Positions 25,311 to 34,763 of a stretch of DNA of 64,000 nt are shown piece after piece. Position numbers and translations under genes: made by a program. This stretch comes from Saccharopolyspora flava (lineage in GTDB: Bacteria; Actinomycetota; Actinomycetes; Mycobacteriales; Pseudonocardiaceae), in assembly GCF_900116135.1 (NCBI RefSeq), contig NZ_FOZX01000005.1, positions 305,745-369,744 of the forward strand, written 5' to 3'. The notes beneath the pieces are model-generated. The model ran no database searches and was not told where the DNA came from. It saw only the letters and a program-made list of their open reading frames with translations. Numbering within the stretch: the first letter of the stretch is position 1; every line of letters starts with the position of its first letter.

Positions 25311-25386
25311 GTACTGGGGACTACCCCGGCGGCCGAAACTCATCGCCGCACACCCAAGATTCTTTTCGTCACCGTGACCTAAATGA

Positions 25387-26415
25387 TCAAGGGGATTGCT
25401 CGTCCGAATCCGGCTGGGATCGGGTCGCTTCGGCGACCAGGTGGGCCGGGTCGCGGGTCAGCGACAGGGCCACGTGGTCGTAGAGCTGGGTGATGGCCGC
25501 CGAGGAGTGCCCGAGCGCGTCGCGGCGGTCTTCCAGGGCCGCTCCGTACTGGCGGGCGATGGTGTTGAAGGTGTGGCGCATCGAGTGCGGGGTGATGCGC
25601 TGCGGCATCGGCACCCCGGCCTGGGCGGCCATGGCCTGCACCAGCCGGTAGACCTGGTGGCGGTTGATGCGCCGCCCGTCGCGGGTGATCACCAGTGCGT
25701 CGGTGTCGGCGTCGGGGCGTTGCTGCAGGTAGGCGTCGAGCACCCCGTGCAGTCCGTGCGGGATGGGCCGGGTGCGGACCTTGCCGCCCTTCATCCGCAC
25801 CGTGAGCACCCGCATGCCCTCCCGGTGCCCGAGGTCGGCGAGATCGGCCTGGCACAGCTCCGAGACCCGCACCCCCAGGTCGATCAGCAGCGCCATCACC
25901 AGCGCGGCGGCCTGCGGGCCGAGGGTGCGGTGCCGGTAGGTGCGGCTCTCGGTGAGCATCACCGAGGCCTGCTCGGCCGAGACGCTGGCGGTCGGCGAGT
26001 GCCGGCGGTCGTAGCGGGGCCGGGAGGCATCGCGCGCCGGGTTGGCGTCGATCGCTCCGGCGCGCACGAGGTGGGTGTAGAAGCTGGAGATCGCGGCGAT
26101 CTTGCGGGCGCGGGTGGAGGCCGCCGGGGGCTTGCCGGTGCGCGGGTTCGGGGTGGCGGCCAGTTCGGCGGCGTACATCTGCACCTCGGGCAGCCGCACG
26201 CCCAGCGGGTCCAGGTCGCGGCGGGTGCACCAGTCCAGGTACTCGCGCAGGTCCCGGGTGTAGGCGGCGCGGGTGTCGGCGGAGTCGGTGAACGAGCCCA
26301 GCCAGGAGGCGATCAGCGCGGTGAGGGTGTGGCCCGTGCGCGTGGTCGCGGCCAGCAGTTCCGTTTGCGCCCGGTTGCCCACCGCACTGCCGCCACCCGC
26401 GGCCTGAATCTCCAT
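25387..26415 (-). CDS. tyrosine recombinase (Xer-like)
   Basis: 342 residues. The N-terminal SAM-like domain (LIASWLGSFTDSADTRAAYTRDLREYLDWC) precedes a catalytic domain with Arg in LGVRVSELCQ, Lys in RMKGGKVRTRPIP, HSMRHTFNT (His-x-x-Arg), LGHSSAAIT (His) and the nucleophile Tyr in TQLYDHV, so all active residues are present. It is longer than XerC/XerD (about 300) through an extra N-terminus of about 25 residues. TAAGAT ends 6 nt before ATG 26415, so a leaderless transcript is likely. A dif-like sequence lies at 26427-26454, just behind the -10. It may resolve a replicon or excise an element. Confidence 0.88.
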   Translation of the reverse strand: MEIQAAGGGSAVGNRAQTELLAATTRTGHTLTALIASWLGSFTDSADTRAAYTRDLREYLDWCTRRDLDPLGVRLPEVQMYAAELAATPNPRTGKPPAASTRARKIAAISSFYTHLVRAGAIDANPARDASRPRYDRRHSPTASVSAEQASVMLTESRTYRHRTLGPQAAALVMALLIDLGVRVSELCQADLADLGHREGMRVLTVRMKGGKVRTRPIPHGLHGVLDAYLQQRPDADTDALVITRDGRRINRHQVYRLVQAMAAQAGVPMPQRITPHSMRHTFNTIARQYGAALEDRRDALGHSSAAITQLYDHVALSLTRDPAHLVAEATRSQPDSDEQSP

Positions 26416-26426
26416 GATCCCATCTT

Positions 26427-26454
26427 ACCGCACATAAGCGCGATTATGCGCGCC
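26427..26454 (-). other. dif-like recombination site upstream of the recombinase
   Basis: On the minus strand the 28 bp read as left arm GGCGCGCATAA, centre TCGCGC, right arm TTATGTGCGGT. The E. coli dif arms are GGTGCGCATAA and TTATGTTAAAT with a 6-bp centre: 10 of 11 left and 7 of 11 right positions agree, with the same spacing. It lies 12 bp before the recombinase ATG, overlapping its probable promoter, so binding may also repress the gene. In XerS and XerH systems the site also neighbours its recombinase gene. Confidence 0.6.
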
Positions 26455-26762
26455 TCCCTTCTGTCCGTTTTCCCTCGTCAGTGTTCCGTTTCGTTTGTGT
26501 CATAACGTTAATAACGTAATTGGTTGGAGGGGTGTTGACACGACGCGAGAACTGGGTGGGGGTTCGTTCGCCGACCGGCGGGATGCGCACGCCTGCGTGA
26601 GAGGACCGGACCCCGGGCGGACCCTCGGAGGAGCTCCCCTTCCCCACCCTCTGGGCCGCGCGTGGATTCGTCAGTGACGGTTCCGCGCCGGGTGTGAGGG
26701 GAAGCGCCACAACCGCGCTGCGCGACGCGATCGCCCCCGCCGCATCCCCACCGAGCCGCCGA
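26455..26762. other. 308-bp gap without a recognised gene, with an AT-rich patch
   Basis: Between the dif-like site and the amidase end I see no convincing gene; one 60-codon open frame (26495-26677, +) has no family match. An AT-rich patch at 26501-26520 contains ATAACGT twice (26502-26508 and 26511-26517) and the palindrome TAACGTTA, unusual in this GC-rich DNA and possibly a protein-binding site. Confidence 0.5.
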
Positions 26763-28229
26763 TCACCGCACCCGAGGCCCGCAGGAGGTACCCGGAGCGC
26801 GGAATCCGCCGAGTCGCTGGTCGAGCAGTGCGGCCAGGTGCAGCGGGGTGCGGTCTTCGAAGGCCGGGCCGATGAGCTGGATCCCGACCGGCAGCCCGTC
26901 CTCGTCGGGTCCGGTGGGGATGGCGGTGGCCGGCAGGCCGGGCATGGTGGCCAGGCCCGCCCACACGAGCTGGTCGAAGAACGGGTAGCCGACGCCGTCG
27001 ACGTCGATGCGACGGCCCAGCAGGTCCGGGTCGTGGTCGTGCCCGAAGGCGGGGGTGGGTGTGATCGGGCAGGCCACGACGTCGAACTCGGTGAACACGC
27101 GTCGCCATCGGTGGCGGTGCAGTTCGCGGAGCCGGTGCGCGTGCATCCAGTCGCGGTGGCTGCACACCATCGCCCGCCACCGCGTGGCTTCCAGGCTCCG
27201 GTCCCCCGCATCGAAGTGCGCGGCGCGGTCCCGGAGATCGTCGTAGGCGTCGAGGGGGAAGTGCGCGGTGGAGCCGGAGAACAGCAGCTGGGTGTAGATC
27301 CGGGCGGCCTCGGCCAGGTCCGGCAGCAACGCACTGCCCCGGTCGACCCGGGCGCCGCCGTCGCCGAGTGCCGCGGCCACCCGCTCCACCCCTGCGCGCA
27401 CGGCTGCACTGGTCGCGATCAGCGGATGCTCGTCGAGCACCAGAACCCGGAAGTCCTCCAGCCGTGGGTGACGTGCGGGCGGTAGCCGCAGCCGGTGCGC
27501 CTTGCCGTGGGTGAGCGGGTCGGGCCCGGCCATGACCTCCAGCAGCAGGGCGAGGTCACCGGCGGTGCGTGCCATCGGGCCGACCACGGCGAGATCCTGC
27601 TCCACGGGCAGCGCCGGTTCGCCCGGGGCGACCATGCCGCGGGTGGCGGCCAGGCCGAGGGTGGGTTTGTGGGCGTAGATCCCGCAGAAGTGCGCGGGAG
27701 TGCGCAGCGACCCGGCCAGGTCCGACCCGAGCGACAGCGCCCCGAATCCGCACGCCAAGGCCGCCGCCGACCCACCCGAGGACCCGCCCGGCGTGCGGTC
27801 GTGGCACCAGGGGTTGCGGGTGGTGCCGTGGATGTCGTTGAAGCTCTGCAGGTCCTGCAATCCGAGCGGCACGTTGGTTTTGCCGAGCACGACCGCCCCG
27901 GCCGCCTTGATCCGCTCCACCTGCACGGCATCGGCGGCCGGGTAGTGGTGGCGGTGCTGCGGCATACCCCAGGTGGTGGGCAGGCCGGTGATGTCGAAGC
28001 ACTCCTTGACCGTGACCGGAACACCCAGCAGCGGCGCCTCCCGGCCTTCGCGGCGGGCGCGGTCGGCTTGGTGCGCGGCGTGGCGGGCGCGGTCGAAGTC
28101 GCGCACGCAGAGCGCGTTGATCTCTCGGTCGTGCGCTTCGATGCGGGCGATGGACTCCTCGGTCAACTCCAGCGAGGACACCTCACCGGTGCGCATCGCC
28201 GACAGGCACTCGGCAGCTGAGCGGAACAT
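26763..28229 (-). CDS. amidase signature family enzyme
   Basis: 488 residues from ATG 28229, with TAGCGT ending 7 nt upstream (leaderless pattern). The Ser-Ser-Lys triad is complete: Lys75 in GVPVTVKECFDI, Ser150 in TPGGSSGGSAAALA, and nucleophile Ser174 in GSDLAGSLRTPAHFCGIYAHKPT. It hydrolyses a carboxylic amide or related C-N bond; the substrate is unknown. Related names include acylamidases and Glu-tRNA amidotransferase A, but no GatB/GatC genes are nearby. The C-terminal PIGPAFED-like loop (QLIGPAFEDRTPL) is typical. Confidence 0.9.
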   Translation of the reverse strand: MFRSAAECLSAMRTGEVSSLELTEESIARIEAHDREINALCVRDFDRARHAAHQADRARREGREAPLLGVPVTVKECFDITGLPTTWGMPQHRHHYPAADAVQVERIKAAGAVVLGKTNVPLGLQDLQSFNDIHGTTRNPWCHDRTPGGSSGGSAAALACGFGALSLGSDLAGSLRTPAHFCGIYAHKPTLGLAATRGMVAPGEPALPVEQDLAVVGPMARTAGDLALLLEVMAGPDPLTHGKAHRLRLPPARHPRLEDFRVLVLDEHPLIATSAAVRAGVERVAAALGDGGARVDRGSALLPDLAEAARIYTQLLFSGSTAHFPLDAYDDLRDRAAHFDAGDRSLEATRWRAMVCSHRDWMHAHRLRELHRHRWRRVFTEFDVVACPITPTPAFGHDHDPDLLGRRIDVDGVGYPFFDQLVWAGLATMPGLPATAIPTGPDEDGLPVGIQLIGPAFEDRTPLHLAALLDQRLGGFRAPGTSCGPRVR

Positions 28230-28338
28230 GCACCCGACGCTAGAGACAGGCCGCGCAGGCCATAAAACTCCGCGCGGCACAACGACGACCGCGAAAATTC
28301 GCAGGCTCGGCCTCAGGCGGTGGAGCTAGGGTCCGGGG

Positions 28339-29040
28339 ATGTCTCGAACCAAGGTGAGCGCCGACGACCTGGACGCGGCGGTGCGGTTGTCGCTGGGGGT
28401 GTTGCGGCAGGTTCCCGCCGGGGCGTGGCGGGACAGGGCCGGGTCGTTGCAGTGGGATCGGTGGGAGACCGTCGAGCACCTGGGCGATGACCTGTTCTCC
28501 TACGCCGTGCAACTGGGACCGTCCGCCCCGCCACGGGACCGCGAGATGCCGTTCCTGTGGTGGCCGCGCCGCGAGGGTGGCCCGTTCAACGCGGTGCACG
28601 CCGATCCCGACGCCGGGCCGGACGGGCTGCTGCTGACGCTGGAGGCCGCGGGCGCGTTGCTGGTGGCGATGGTGCGCACCGCCTCGCCCGGCCTGCGCTC
28701 GTATCACGTCTTCGGCGTCTCGGATCCGGAAGGTTTCGCGGCGATGGGCGTCGTGGAAACCCTCGTGCACACCCACGACGTCACCGACGGACTCGGCCTG
28801 GCGTGGGATCCTCCCGCCGGGCTGTGCGCGAAGGTGCTCGACCGGCTCTTCCCCGATGCCCCCACCGACACCGATCCGTGGACGGGGTTGTTGTGGTGCA
28901 CCGGCCGCGCCGACGTGCCGGGGCGTGCGCGGCTGGACCGATGGCGCTGGCACGGCACGCCCCGGGATGGTTCAGTGGGCGAGTTTGAGGCCGACGACGC
29001 AGGTGATCAACCCGAGCAGCAGGGCGATCTTGAGCGGTGA
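28339..29040 (+). CDS. DinB/maleylpyruvate-isomerase-like protein
   Basis: 233 residues from ATG 28339, with TAGGGT ending 6 nt upstream. The four-helix bundle is suggested by DLDAAVRLSLGVLRQVPAGAWRDRAGSLQWDRWETVEHLGDDLFSYAVQLG, with the metal-site His in ETVEHLGDD, and by GVVETLVHTHDVTDGLG, which supplies the HTHD pair. Such proteins are thiol-dependent transferases or isomerases, often using mycothiol in actinobacteria; the substrate here is unknown. The last 23 codons overlap the convergent exporter gene, unusually far for neighbours, and may be an extension after loss of an earlier stop. Confidence 0.7.
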   Translation: MSRTKVSADDLDAAVRLSLGVLRQVPAGAWRDRAGSLQWDRWETVEHLGDDLFSYAVQLGPSAPPRDREMPFLWWPRREGGPFNAVHADPDAGPDGLLLTLEAAGALLVAMVRTASPGLRSYHVFGVSDPEGFAAMGVVETLVHTHDVTDGLGLAWDPPAGLCAKVLDRLFPDAPTDTDPWTGLLWCTGRADVPGRARLDRWRWHGTPRDGSVGEFEADDAGDQPEQQGDLER

Positions 29041-29286
29041 GATGGATTCGTCGCCGGTGGCCATCGAGTAGCCGATCGTGAGCACCGCGCCGATGGCGAC
29101 CCACACCGCGTAGGAGGTGCCGGCGGGCAGGGTGCGCATCGCCAGGGCCAGTCCGCCCATGCTCACCGCCAGACCGGCGACGAAGATCAGCGAGGGCATC
29201 AGGCGGGTGAAGCCTTCGGACTTGCTCAGGGCCACGGCCCACACGGCTTCGAACATGCCGGAGACGATCAGGACGATCCATGCCAT
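28972..29286 (-). CDS. gdx: guanidinium exporter, SMR family
   Basis: 104 residues, four membrane helices, the normal SMR size. MAWIVLIVSGMFEAVWAVALSKSEGFTRLMPSL has the essential Glu (GMFEAVWA) and is close to SugE; LPAGTSYAVWVAIGAVLTIG is the SMR signature. SugE proteins were redefined as guanidinium/proton antiporters (Gdx). The assignment to guanidine is strengthened by the guanidine-III riboswitch 25 nt upstream of the start. It works as an antiparallel dimer in the membrane. GGAGGAG is 11 nt before ATG 29286. The older name is sugE. Confidence 0.9.
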   Translation of the reverse strand: MAWIVLIVSGMFEAVWAVALSKSEGFTRLMPSLIFVAGLAVSMGGLALAMRTLPAGTSYAVWVAIGAVLTIGYSMATGDESISPLKIALLLGLITCVVGLKLAH

Positions 29287-29310
29287 GACATCGCGCGCTC
29301 CTCCGCGCCT

Positions 29311-29351
29311 GCACCGTCTTTGCACGTCCAGGTACGGTGCGCCTCGTCCGG
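29311..29351 (-). ncRNA. guanidine-III riboswitch (ykkC-III)
   Basis: On the minus strand the 41 nt begin CCGGACGAGG, continue with the conserved CACCGUACC and UGG, and end AAAGACGGUGC. From memory this is nearly position-for-position the Thermobifida fusca guanidine-III aptamer, with covarying changes such as GCGC/GUGC. It forms an H-type pseudoknot. The 3' end lies 24 nt before the exporter start, close to GGAGGAG (29298-29304), so control by exposure of the ribosome site is likely. Confidence 0.88.
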
Positions 29352-29528
29352 ATCCCTCACCGGCGATTCTGCCCAACCGGCATTCCCGTGGCAGGTCAGG
29401 GGCCGGTGAGTTCGGCCACCGGTGGTGTCGGATCCCGGGTGCGCACGCGCCGCCCGGCGCCGTGATCGGCCGGTTGGTGGGGGTGCGGGCAGTGAGTCGG
29501 GGCACGCTCGGCCACCCCGGGTGGATAA

Positions 29529-30974
<1,446 letters not shown>

Positions 30975-30988
30975 CCAGGGATGTCGTG

Positions 30989-31030
30989 TCATGGCCGTTC
31001 GTGCGGGTCGCTCCGCGCGGGCGGCCATGA
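30989..31030 (+). terminator. probable terminator after argG
   Basis: TCATGGCCG at 30989-30997 pairs with CGGCCATGA at 31022-31030. Inside, CGTGCGG and CCGCGCG can extend the stem. There is no T-run. It begins 15 nt after the argG stop. Confidence 0.55.
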
Positions 31031-31135
31031 TCGCATTGGTGCCCGGTGCGGGTGCGGGCGGGGGCGCTGCGTTCGGGACGCCGGGGCGGTGTGGTTAGGG
31101 TCCGTGGAACAACCGGGGACGGGGAGGTAGGTCAG

Positions 31136-31708
31136 TTGTCGGGTGACCGGCCGAGTGCGCAGGAACTGGAAGCCGCCAGCGGGGCCACGATCGGTGATGT
31201 GCTGGCACCGGATCTGAAGGTGCTGTTCTGCGGGATCAACCCGGGTTTGTGGTCGGGTGCCACGGGTTTTCACTTCGCGCGTCCGGGCAACCGGTTCTGG
31301 CCGGTGCTGCACGCCAGCGGTTTCACCCCGCGCGAGCTGGCCCCCTCGGAGCAGTCGGAGCTGCTGGGACTGGGGCTGGGCATCACGAACCTGGTGTCGC
31401 GGGCCAGCGCGAAGGCCGCCGAGCTCTCCGACGACGAGCTCGCCGCCGGCGCCGAGGTGCTGGCGCAGAAGGTGGCGCGGTACCGGCCGCAGTGGGTGGC
31501 GGTCGTGGGCATCACCGCCTACCGGGCGGCCTTCGGCGCCAAGCGCGCCACGTTCGGTAAGCAGGATCGGACGATCGGTGAGGCCGGGGTGTGGGTGTTG
31601 CCCAATCCCAGCGGCCTGAACGCGCACTGGTCGGCCGCGACGCTGGCGGCGGAGTTCGGGCAGCTCAGGCAGGCGGTCATGGCCGATGACGAATGCCGGT
31701 GCGGGTGA
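31136..31708 (+). CDS. mug: G/U mismatch-specific DNA glycosylase (Mug-like)
   Basis: 190 residues from TTG 31136, chosen because GGGAGG (31122-31127) is 8 nt upstream; the frame is open further up but with shadow sequence. VLFCGINPGLWSGATGFHFARPGNRFWPVLHASGF contains the Mug-type GINPG loop (catalytic Asn) and the wedge region. LGLGITNLVSRASAKAAELS and VLPNPSGLNAHW (the NPSGLNAH motif) complete the uracil-glycosylase fold. It removes uracil or thymine derivatives from G mismatches. Single gene. Confidence 0.92.
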   Translation: MSGDRPSAQELEAASGATIGDVLAPDLKVLFCGINPGLWSGATGFHFARPGNRFWPVLHASGFTPRELAPSEQSELLGLGLGITNLVSRASAKAAELSDDELAAGAEVLAQKVARYRPQWVAVVGITAYRAAFGAKRATFGKQDRTIGEAGVWVLPNPSGLNAHWSAATLAAEFGQLRQAVMADDECRCG

Positions 31709-31742
31709 GTGGTCGTGGGTTAGGAAACACGGGGGTGTCCTT

Positions 31743-31761
31743 TACCGGTCCGTGACCGGTA
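31743..31761. promoter_or_regulatory. palindrome TACCGGTC-CGT-GACCGGTA
   Basis: Perfect 8-bp inverted repeat with 3-nt centre in the 125-bp gap between mug and the Pro-rich gene. Its short size and position suggest an operator in the leader of the gene at 31834, though a small hairpin closing mug is also possible. Confidence 0.4.
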
Positions 31762-31833
31762 GGGTCTGCTCCGCCGGAAGGGAAGTCCCCGATCCGGTGA
31801 CATTGGCCGTTTGCTGACGCAGAGTCGATACGG

Positions 31834-32661
31834 ATGACTATTCAAGACGATCTTGCTCGACCGTGGTTCCAGCCCGTGGTCCCCTCGGAAGCGCAACAGC
31901 AGCAACCGGACCCGGGATCCCCGACGACACGCATCATGGGCCAGCTGCCCGTGGACCCGGCGGACGAGCACGGCGCCGCGGACCGGTTCGACCCGGCCGC
32001 GCAGCAGCCCGCTCCCGCCGCCGAGCCCGTCAACCCCGTGACCCCGGTGGGTCAGGTGGCCCCCGCGCAGGAGCACCCGGCCGCGCCGCAGCCGGGTGAG
32101 TTCCGCACCGCAGCACCGCAGCCGCCCTTCGATCAGCCGTCGCAGGGGTCGTTGCCGCCCCGCCCGAGCACGGCGATGTCGCAGGGCACGACCTTCGCCG
32201 AAGCCCTGGACCCGGGTTCCCACCCGGCCCGCTCCCCCGAGGCGGGTCAGGAGGCGATCGCCGGCGACACGGCCTTCCAGGCCTTCTACGCCGACGAACC
32301 GGTGTCGATGCCCTCGATCCCCCCGTTGCCGTCCGCGGCGCCGCAGATGCCGGCGCAGCCCCCGATGGGCGCGGGCCCGGAGGTGGCGGGACCGCCGATG
32401 GCTCCGCCGCCGGTGCCCGAGCACGTCGAGGTCACCCAGCCCTACATTCCCGCGATCCGCGATGAGCAGCCGGAGTTCGCCAAGCGCCTCAACCCCGAGG
32501 GGGCGGCGGCCTCGCCGGCGGCGCTGACCGGCCCGCAGCCCGCGGTCGGCGGCAAGCCGGCGGCCACGCCGCCGCGCAAGCGCAGCCTGATGCGGCGCGT
32601 GGTGCGCCGGATCATCGGCCCGGACCTGCTGCGCAAGGACCCGCCGAAGAAGCGCCGCTAG
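31834..32661 (+). CDS. Pro/Ala/Gln-rich protein with basic C-terminus
   Basis: 275 residues, mostly low-complexity (PVNPVTPVGQVAPAQEHPAAPQPG and similar), apparently disordered, with no signal peptide or membrane helix. The last 40 residues turn strongly basic (KPAATPPRKRSLMRRVVRRIIGPDLLRKDPPKKRR), suggesting DNA, RNA or membrane binding. I do not recognise a family. ATG 31834 is the first good start; no clear Shine-Dalgarno. It ends before a textbook terminator. Confidence 0.6.
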   Translation: MTIQDDLARPWFQPVVPSEAQQQQPDPGSPTTRIMGQLPVDPADEHGAADRFDPAAQQPAPAAEPVNPVTPVGQVAPAQEHPAAPQPGEFRTAAPQPPFDQPSQGSLPPRPSTAMSQGTTFAEALDPGSHPARSPEAGQEAIAGDTAFQAFYADEPVSMPSIPPLPSAAPQMPAQPPMGAGPEVAGPPMAPPPVPEHVEVTQPYIPAIRDEQPEFAKRLNPEGAAASPAALTGPQPAVGGKPAATPPRKRSLMRRVVRRIIGPDLLRKDPPKKRR

Positions 32662-32684
32662 AGCCCTTCTTCACCCCGGTTCGG

Positions 32685-32745
32685 CGGTGGTCCTGGCACG
32701 GGCGCAGACCTGCATCCTGCGCCCGTGCCAGGACCACCGTTTTTT
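32685..32745 (+). terminator. strong rho-independent terminator
   Basis: 23-bp perfect stem (32685-32707 with 32717-32739), 9-nt loop, then TTTTTT at 32740-32745. It terminates the Pro-rich gene and sits 6 nt from the end of the convergent ABC ATPase gene. Confidence 0.9.
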
Positions 32746-32750
32746 CGTGC

Positions 32751-33557
32751 TCAGGTGCGGGCGCGGACGTGCCAGCGGCCGTGGTCGCGGGCCAGGTGCA
32801 CGGGGTGGTTGAAGCACTTGCTGATGTGGTCGCTGGTGAGCACCTCCTCGACCGGGCCTTGTGCGAGGGGCTGTCCTTCGCGCAGCAGCAGGGCGTGGGT
32901 GGTGCCGGTGGGCAGTTCTTCGAGGTGGTGGGTCACCAGCACGGTGGCCAGGTCGGGGTGTTCGCGGCGGAGTTCGTCGAGGCTGGTGAGCAGTTGTTCG
33001 CGGGCGGCCAGGTCCAGGCCGGTGGCGGGTTCGTCGAGCAGCAGCAGCCGGGGCCGGGGCATGAGGGCGCGGGCGATGAGGGCCCGGCCGCGTTCACCTT
33101 GGGACAGGGTGTTCCAGCGGGCCTGGGCGCGTTCGGCGATGCCCAGCACGCTGATGAGCGCTTCGGCGCGGGCGAGGTCGTCGTCGCCGGGCTGCCAGCG
33201 CGGGACGAGTTCGGTGGTGTTGGTCAGCCCGGTGAGCACGACCTGACGCACGGTCAGGGGGCTTTGCAGCGGGTGGCGGGGGTTGATGTGGCCGACGAGG
33301 CTGCGCAGGGCGCGCATGTCGACCGCACCGAGGCGGTGTCCGAGGACTTCCACGCTGCCTCGGGTGGGGTGGCCGTGCGCGCCGAGGAGGTTGAGCAGGG
33401 TGGATTTGCCCGCGCCGTTGGCGCCGAGCAGCGCCCAGTGCTGGCCGGGGTGGACTTCGATCGACACCGAGTCGAGCAGGTGGGTGCCGTCGCGGACGAC
33501 GTCGACGTCGGTGGCGCGCAGCACGGGTCCGGTGTCGGCGGGGCGGGGGTGGTTCAA
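32751..33557 (-). CDS. ABC transporter ATP-binding protein
   Basis: 268 residues from TTG 33557 (AAGGA 8 nt upstream). Walker A GANGAGKSTLL (about 40-50), Q-loop INPRHPLQSPLTVRQV, signature LSQGERGRALIARAL, Walker B RLLLLDEPATGLD and the switch His in VLVTHHLEELP are all present, so it should hydrolyse ATP. The layout (VLGHRLGAVDMRALRSLVGHI) recalls the iron-siderophore/ModF-like ATPases. No permease or binding-protein gene is adjacent, so the partner is unknown. The same frame stays open far upstream, as shadow. Confidence 0.88.
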   Translation of the reverse strand: MNHPRPADTGPVLRATDVDVVRDGTHLLDSVSIEVHPGQHWALLGANGAGKSTLLNLLGAHGHPTRGSVEVLGHRLGAVDMRALRSLVGHINPRHPLQSPLTVRQVVLTGLTNTTELVPRWQPGDDDLARAEALISVLGIAERAQARWNTLSQGERGRALIARALMPRPRLLLLDEPATGLDLAAREQLLTSLDELRREHPDLATVLVTHHLEELPTGTTHALLLREGQPLAQGPVEEVLTSDHISKCFNHPVHLARDHGRWHVRART

Positions 33558-33758
33558 CTGCGGTGTCCTTCGGGTGCGCCGGGTGGTGCCTGGGTGAGGG
33601 GCGCGGGTGTCGCGGGACCTCGGGTGATCAAGCCTGCGTGTGCGGCGATCAGCGCGGTGTCGTGAGCCTAGCAAACCAGTTGGTGGGGTCCGGGGTGCGC
33701 GAGTCGGCTGGTTAGGCTCGCGGGCGCCCGTGCCGGTTCGCGCTCGATGAAGGATGCG

Positions 33759-34763
33759 ATGTCGTCTCCAGTCACCCCCGTTCTCGCCGACAGCGTCCGC
33801 TTCGATGACGACGGCGTGCACATCCTGGATCGCCGGGTGTTCCCGTTCGAGCACCGCTGGGTGCACGCGCGCACCGTCGAGGAGGTGGCGCGGGCGATCG
33901 AGGAGATGGTGACCCAGTCCTCGGGCCCGTACTTCGCGGTGCTGTGGGGCCTGGCGCTGGCCGCCCGCGACACCGGGGAGCTGGATCCGGTGGTGGCGCG
34001 GGAGCGGGTGGCGGCCGCGGCGCGCCGATTGATCGCCACCCGCCCGACCAATGATCAGCCGAGCAAGGCCGCCGCGTTCGTGCTCGCCGCCGTCGACGGT
34101 CGCGACGACGTGGCGGCCGCGGCCGTGGAGGGAGCGCGCGCCGGTGAGCGCGACTACCGGGACCGGTGCCGGCGGATGGGCCGGGCGGGAGCCGAGCTGA
34201 TCGGCGAGGGCGCGCGGGTGCTCACCCACTGCTGGGGTGATCTGTACCTGCTGGGGCTGGTGGAGGCGCTGCTGGAGCAGGGCAAGCGCCCGGAGTTCGT
34301 CTGCACCGAGACCCGCCCCTACCTGCAGGGCGCGCGGCTGACCGCCGAATCGCTGGCCGAGATGGGGGTGCCGGTCACGCTGGTCACCGACGGCATGCCG
34401 GCGTCGCTGATGCGCGAGGGCCGGGTGGACGCGCTGGTGACGGCCTCGGACCGGGTGGCCCTTGACGGCTCGGTGATCAACAAGGTGGGCACGCTGGGCC
34501 TGGCGGTGGCCGCGCAGGCCTTCGGCGTGCCCTTCCACGCCCTGTGCCACGCCCCCGACCCGCAGACCGCGACCGGCGCGCAGGTGCCCATCGAGTTCCG
34601 CGACGGCGACGAGGTGCTGCACACCCTGGGGCGGCGCAGCGCCAGCGACAAGGTCACCGGCCTGTACCCGGCCTTCGACGTCACCGATCCGCACCTGGTG
34701 ACCACGGTGGTCACCGACGAGGGCGCGTTCACCCCGCAGCGGCTGCACACCTACTGGGACTGA
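33759..34763 (+). CDS. eIF-2B/MtnA-like isomerase family protein
   Basis: 334 residues from ATG 33759 (AAGGA close upstream; ATG 33747 is also in frame). It has the IF-2B fold: RARTxEEVARAIEEM, TNDQPSKAAAFVLAA, GARVLTHCWGDLYLLGLVEALLEQGKRPEFVCTETRPYLQGARLTAESLAEMGVPVTLVTDGM (catalytic Cys region), and DRVALDGSVINKVGTLGLAVAAQAFGVPF (Asp/Lys motif). Relatives are methylthioribose-1-phosphate isomerase and ribose-1,5-bisphosphate isomerase. The substrate is not certain. Its last 13 nt overlap the convergent MarR gene. Confidence 0.85.
   Translation: MSSPVTPVLADSVRFDDDGVHILDRRVFPFEHRWVHARTVEEVARAIEEMVTQSSGPYFAVLWGLALAARDTGELDPVVARERVAAAARRLIATRPTNDQPSKAAAFVLAAVDGRDDVAAAAVEGARAGERDYRDRCRRMGRAGAELIGEGARVLTHCWGDLYLLGLVEALLEQGKRPEFVCTETRPYLQGARLTAESLAEMGVPVTLVTDGMPASLMREGRVDALVTASDRVALDGSVINKVGTLGLAVAAQAFGVPFHALCHAPDPQTATGAQVPIEFRDGDEVLHTLGRRSASDKVTGLYPAFDVTDPHLVTTVVTDEGAFTPQRLHTYWD

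Noticed and set aside
25387..26415. Tyrosine recombinase as integrase of a large integrated phage or ICE
   Set aside because: No excisionase, replication, relaxase or phage genes and no tRNA attachment site are near; the site and protein look Xer-like instead.
26495..26677. 60-codon plus-strand frame in the recombinase-amidase gap
   Set aside because: No family match and a doubtful start in the AT-rich patch, so it was not called as a gene.
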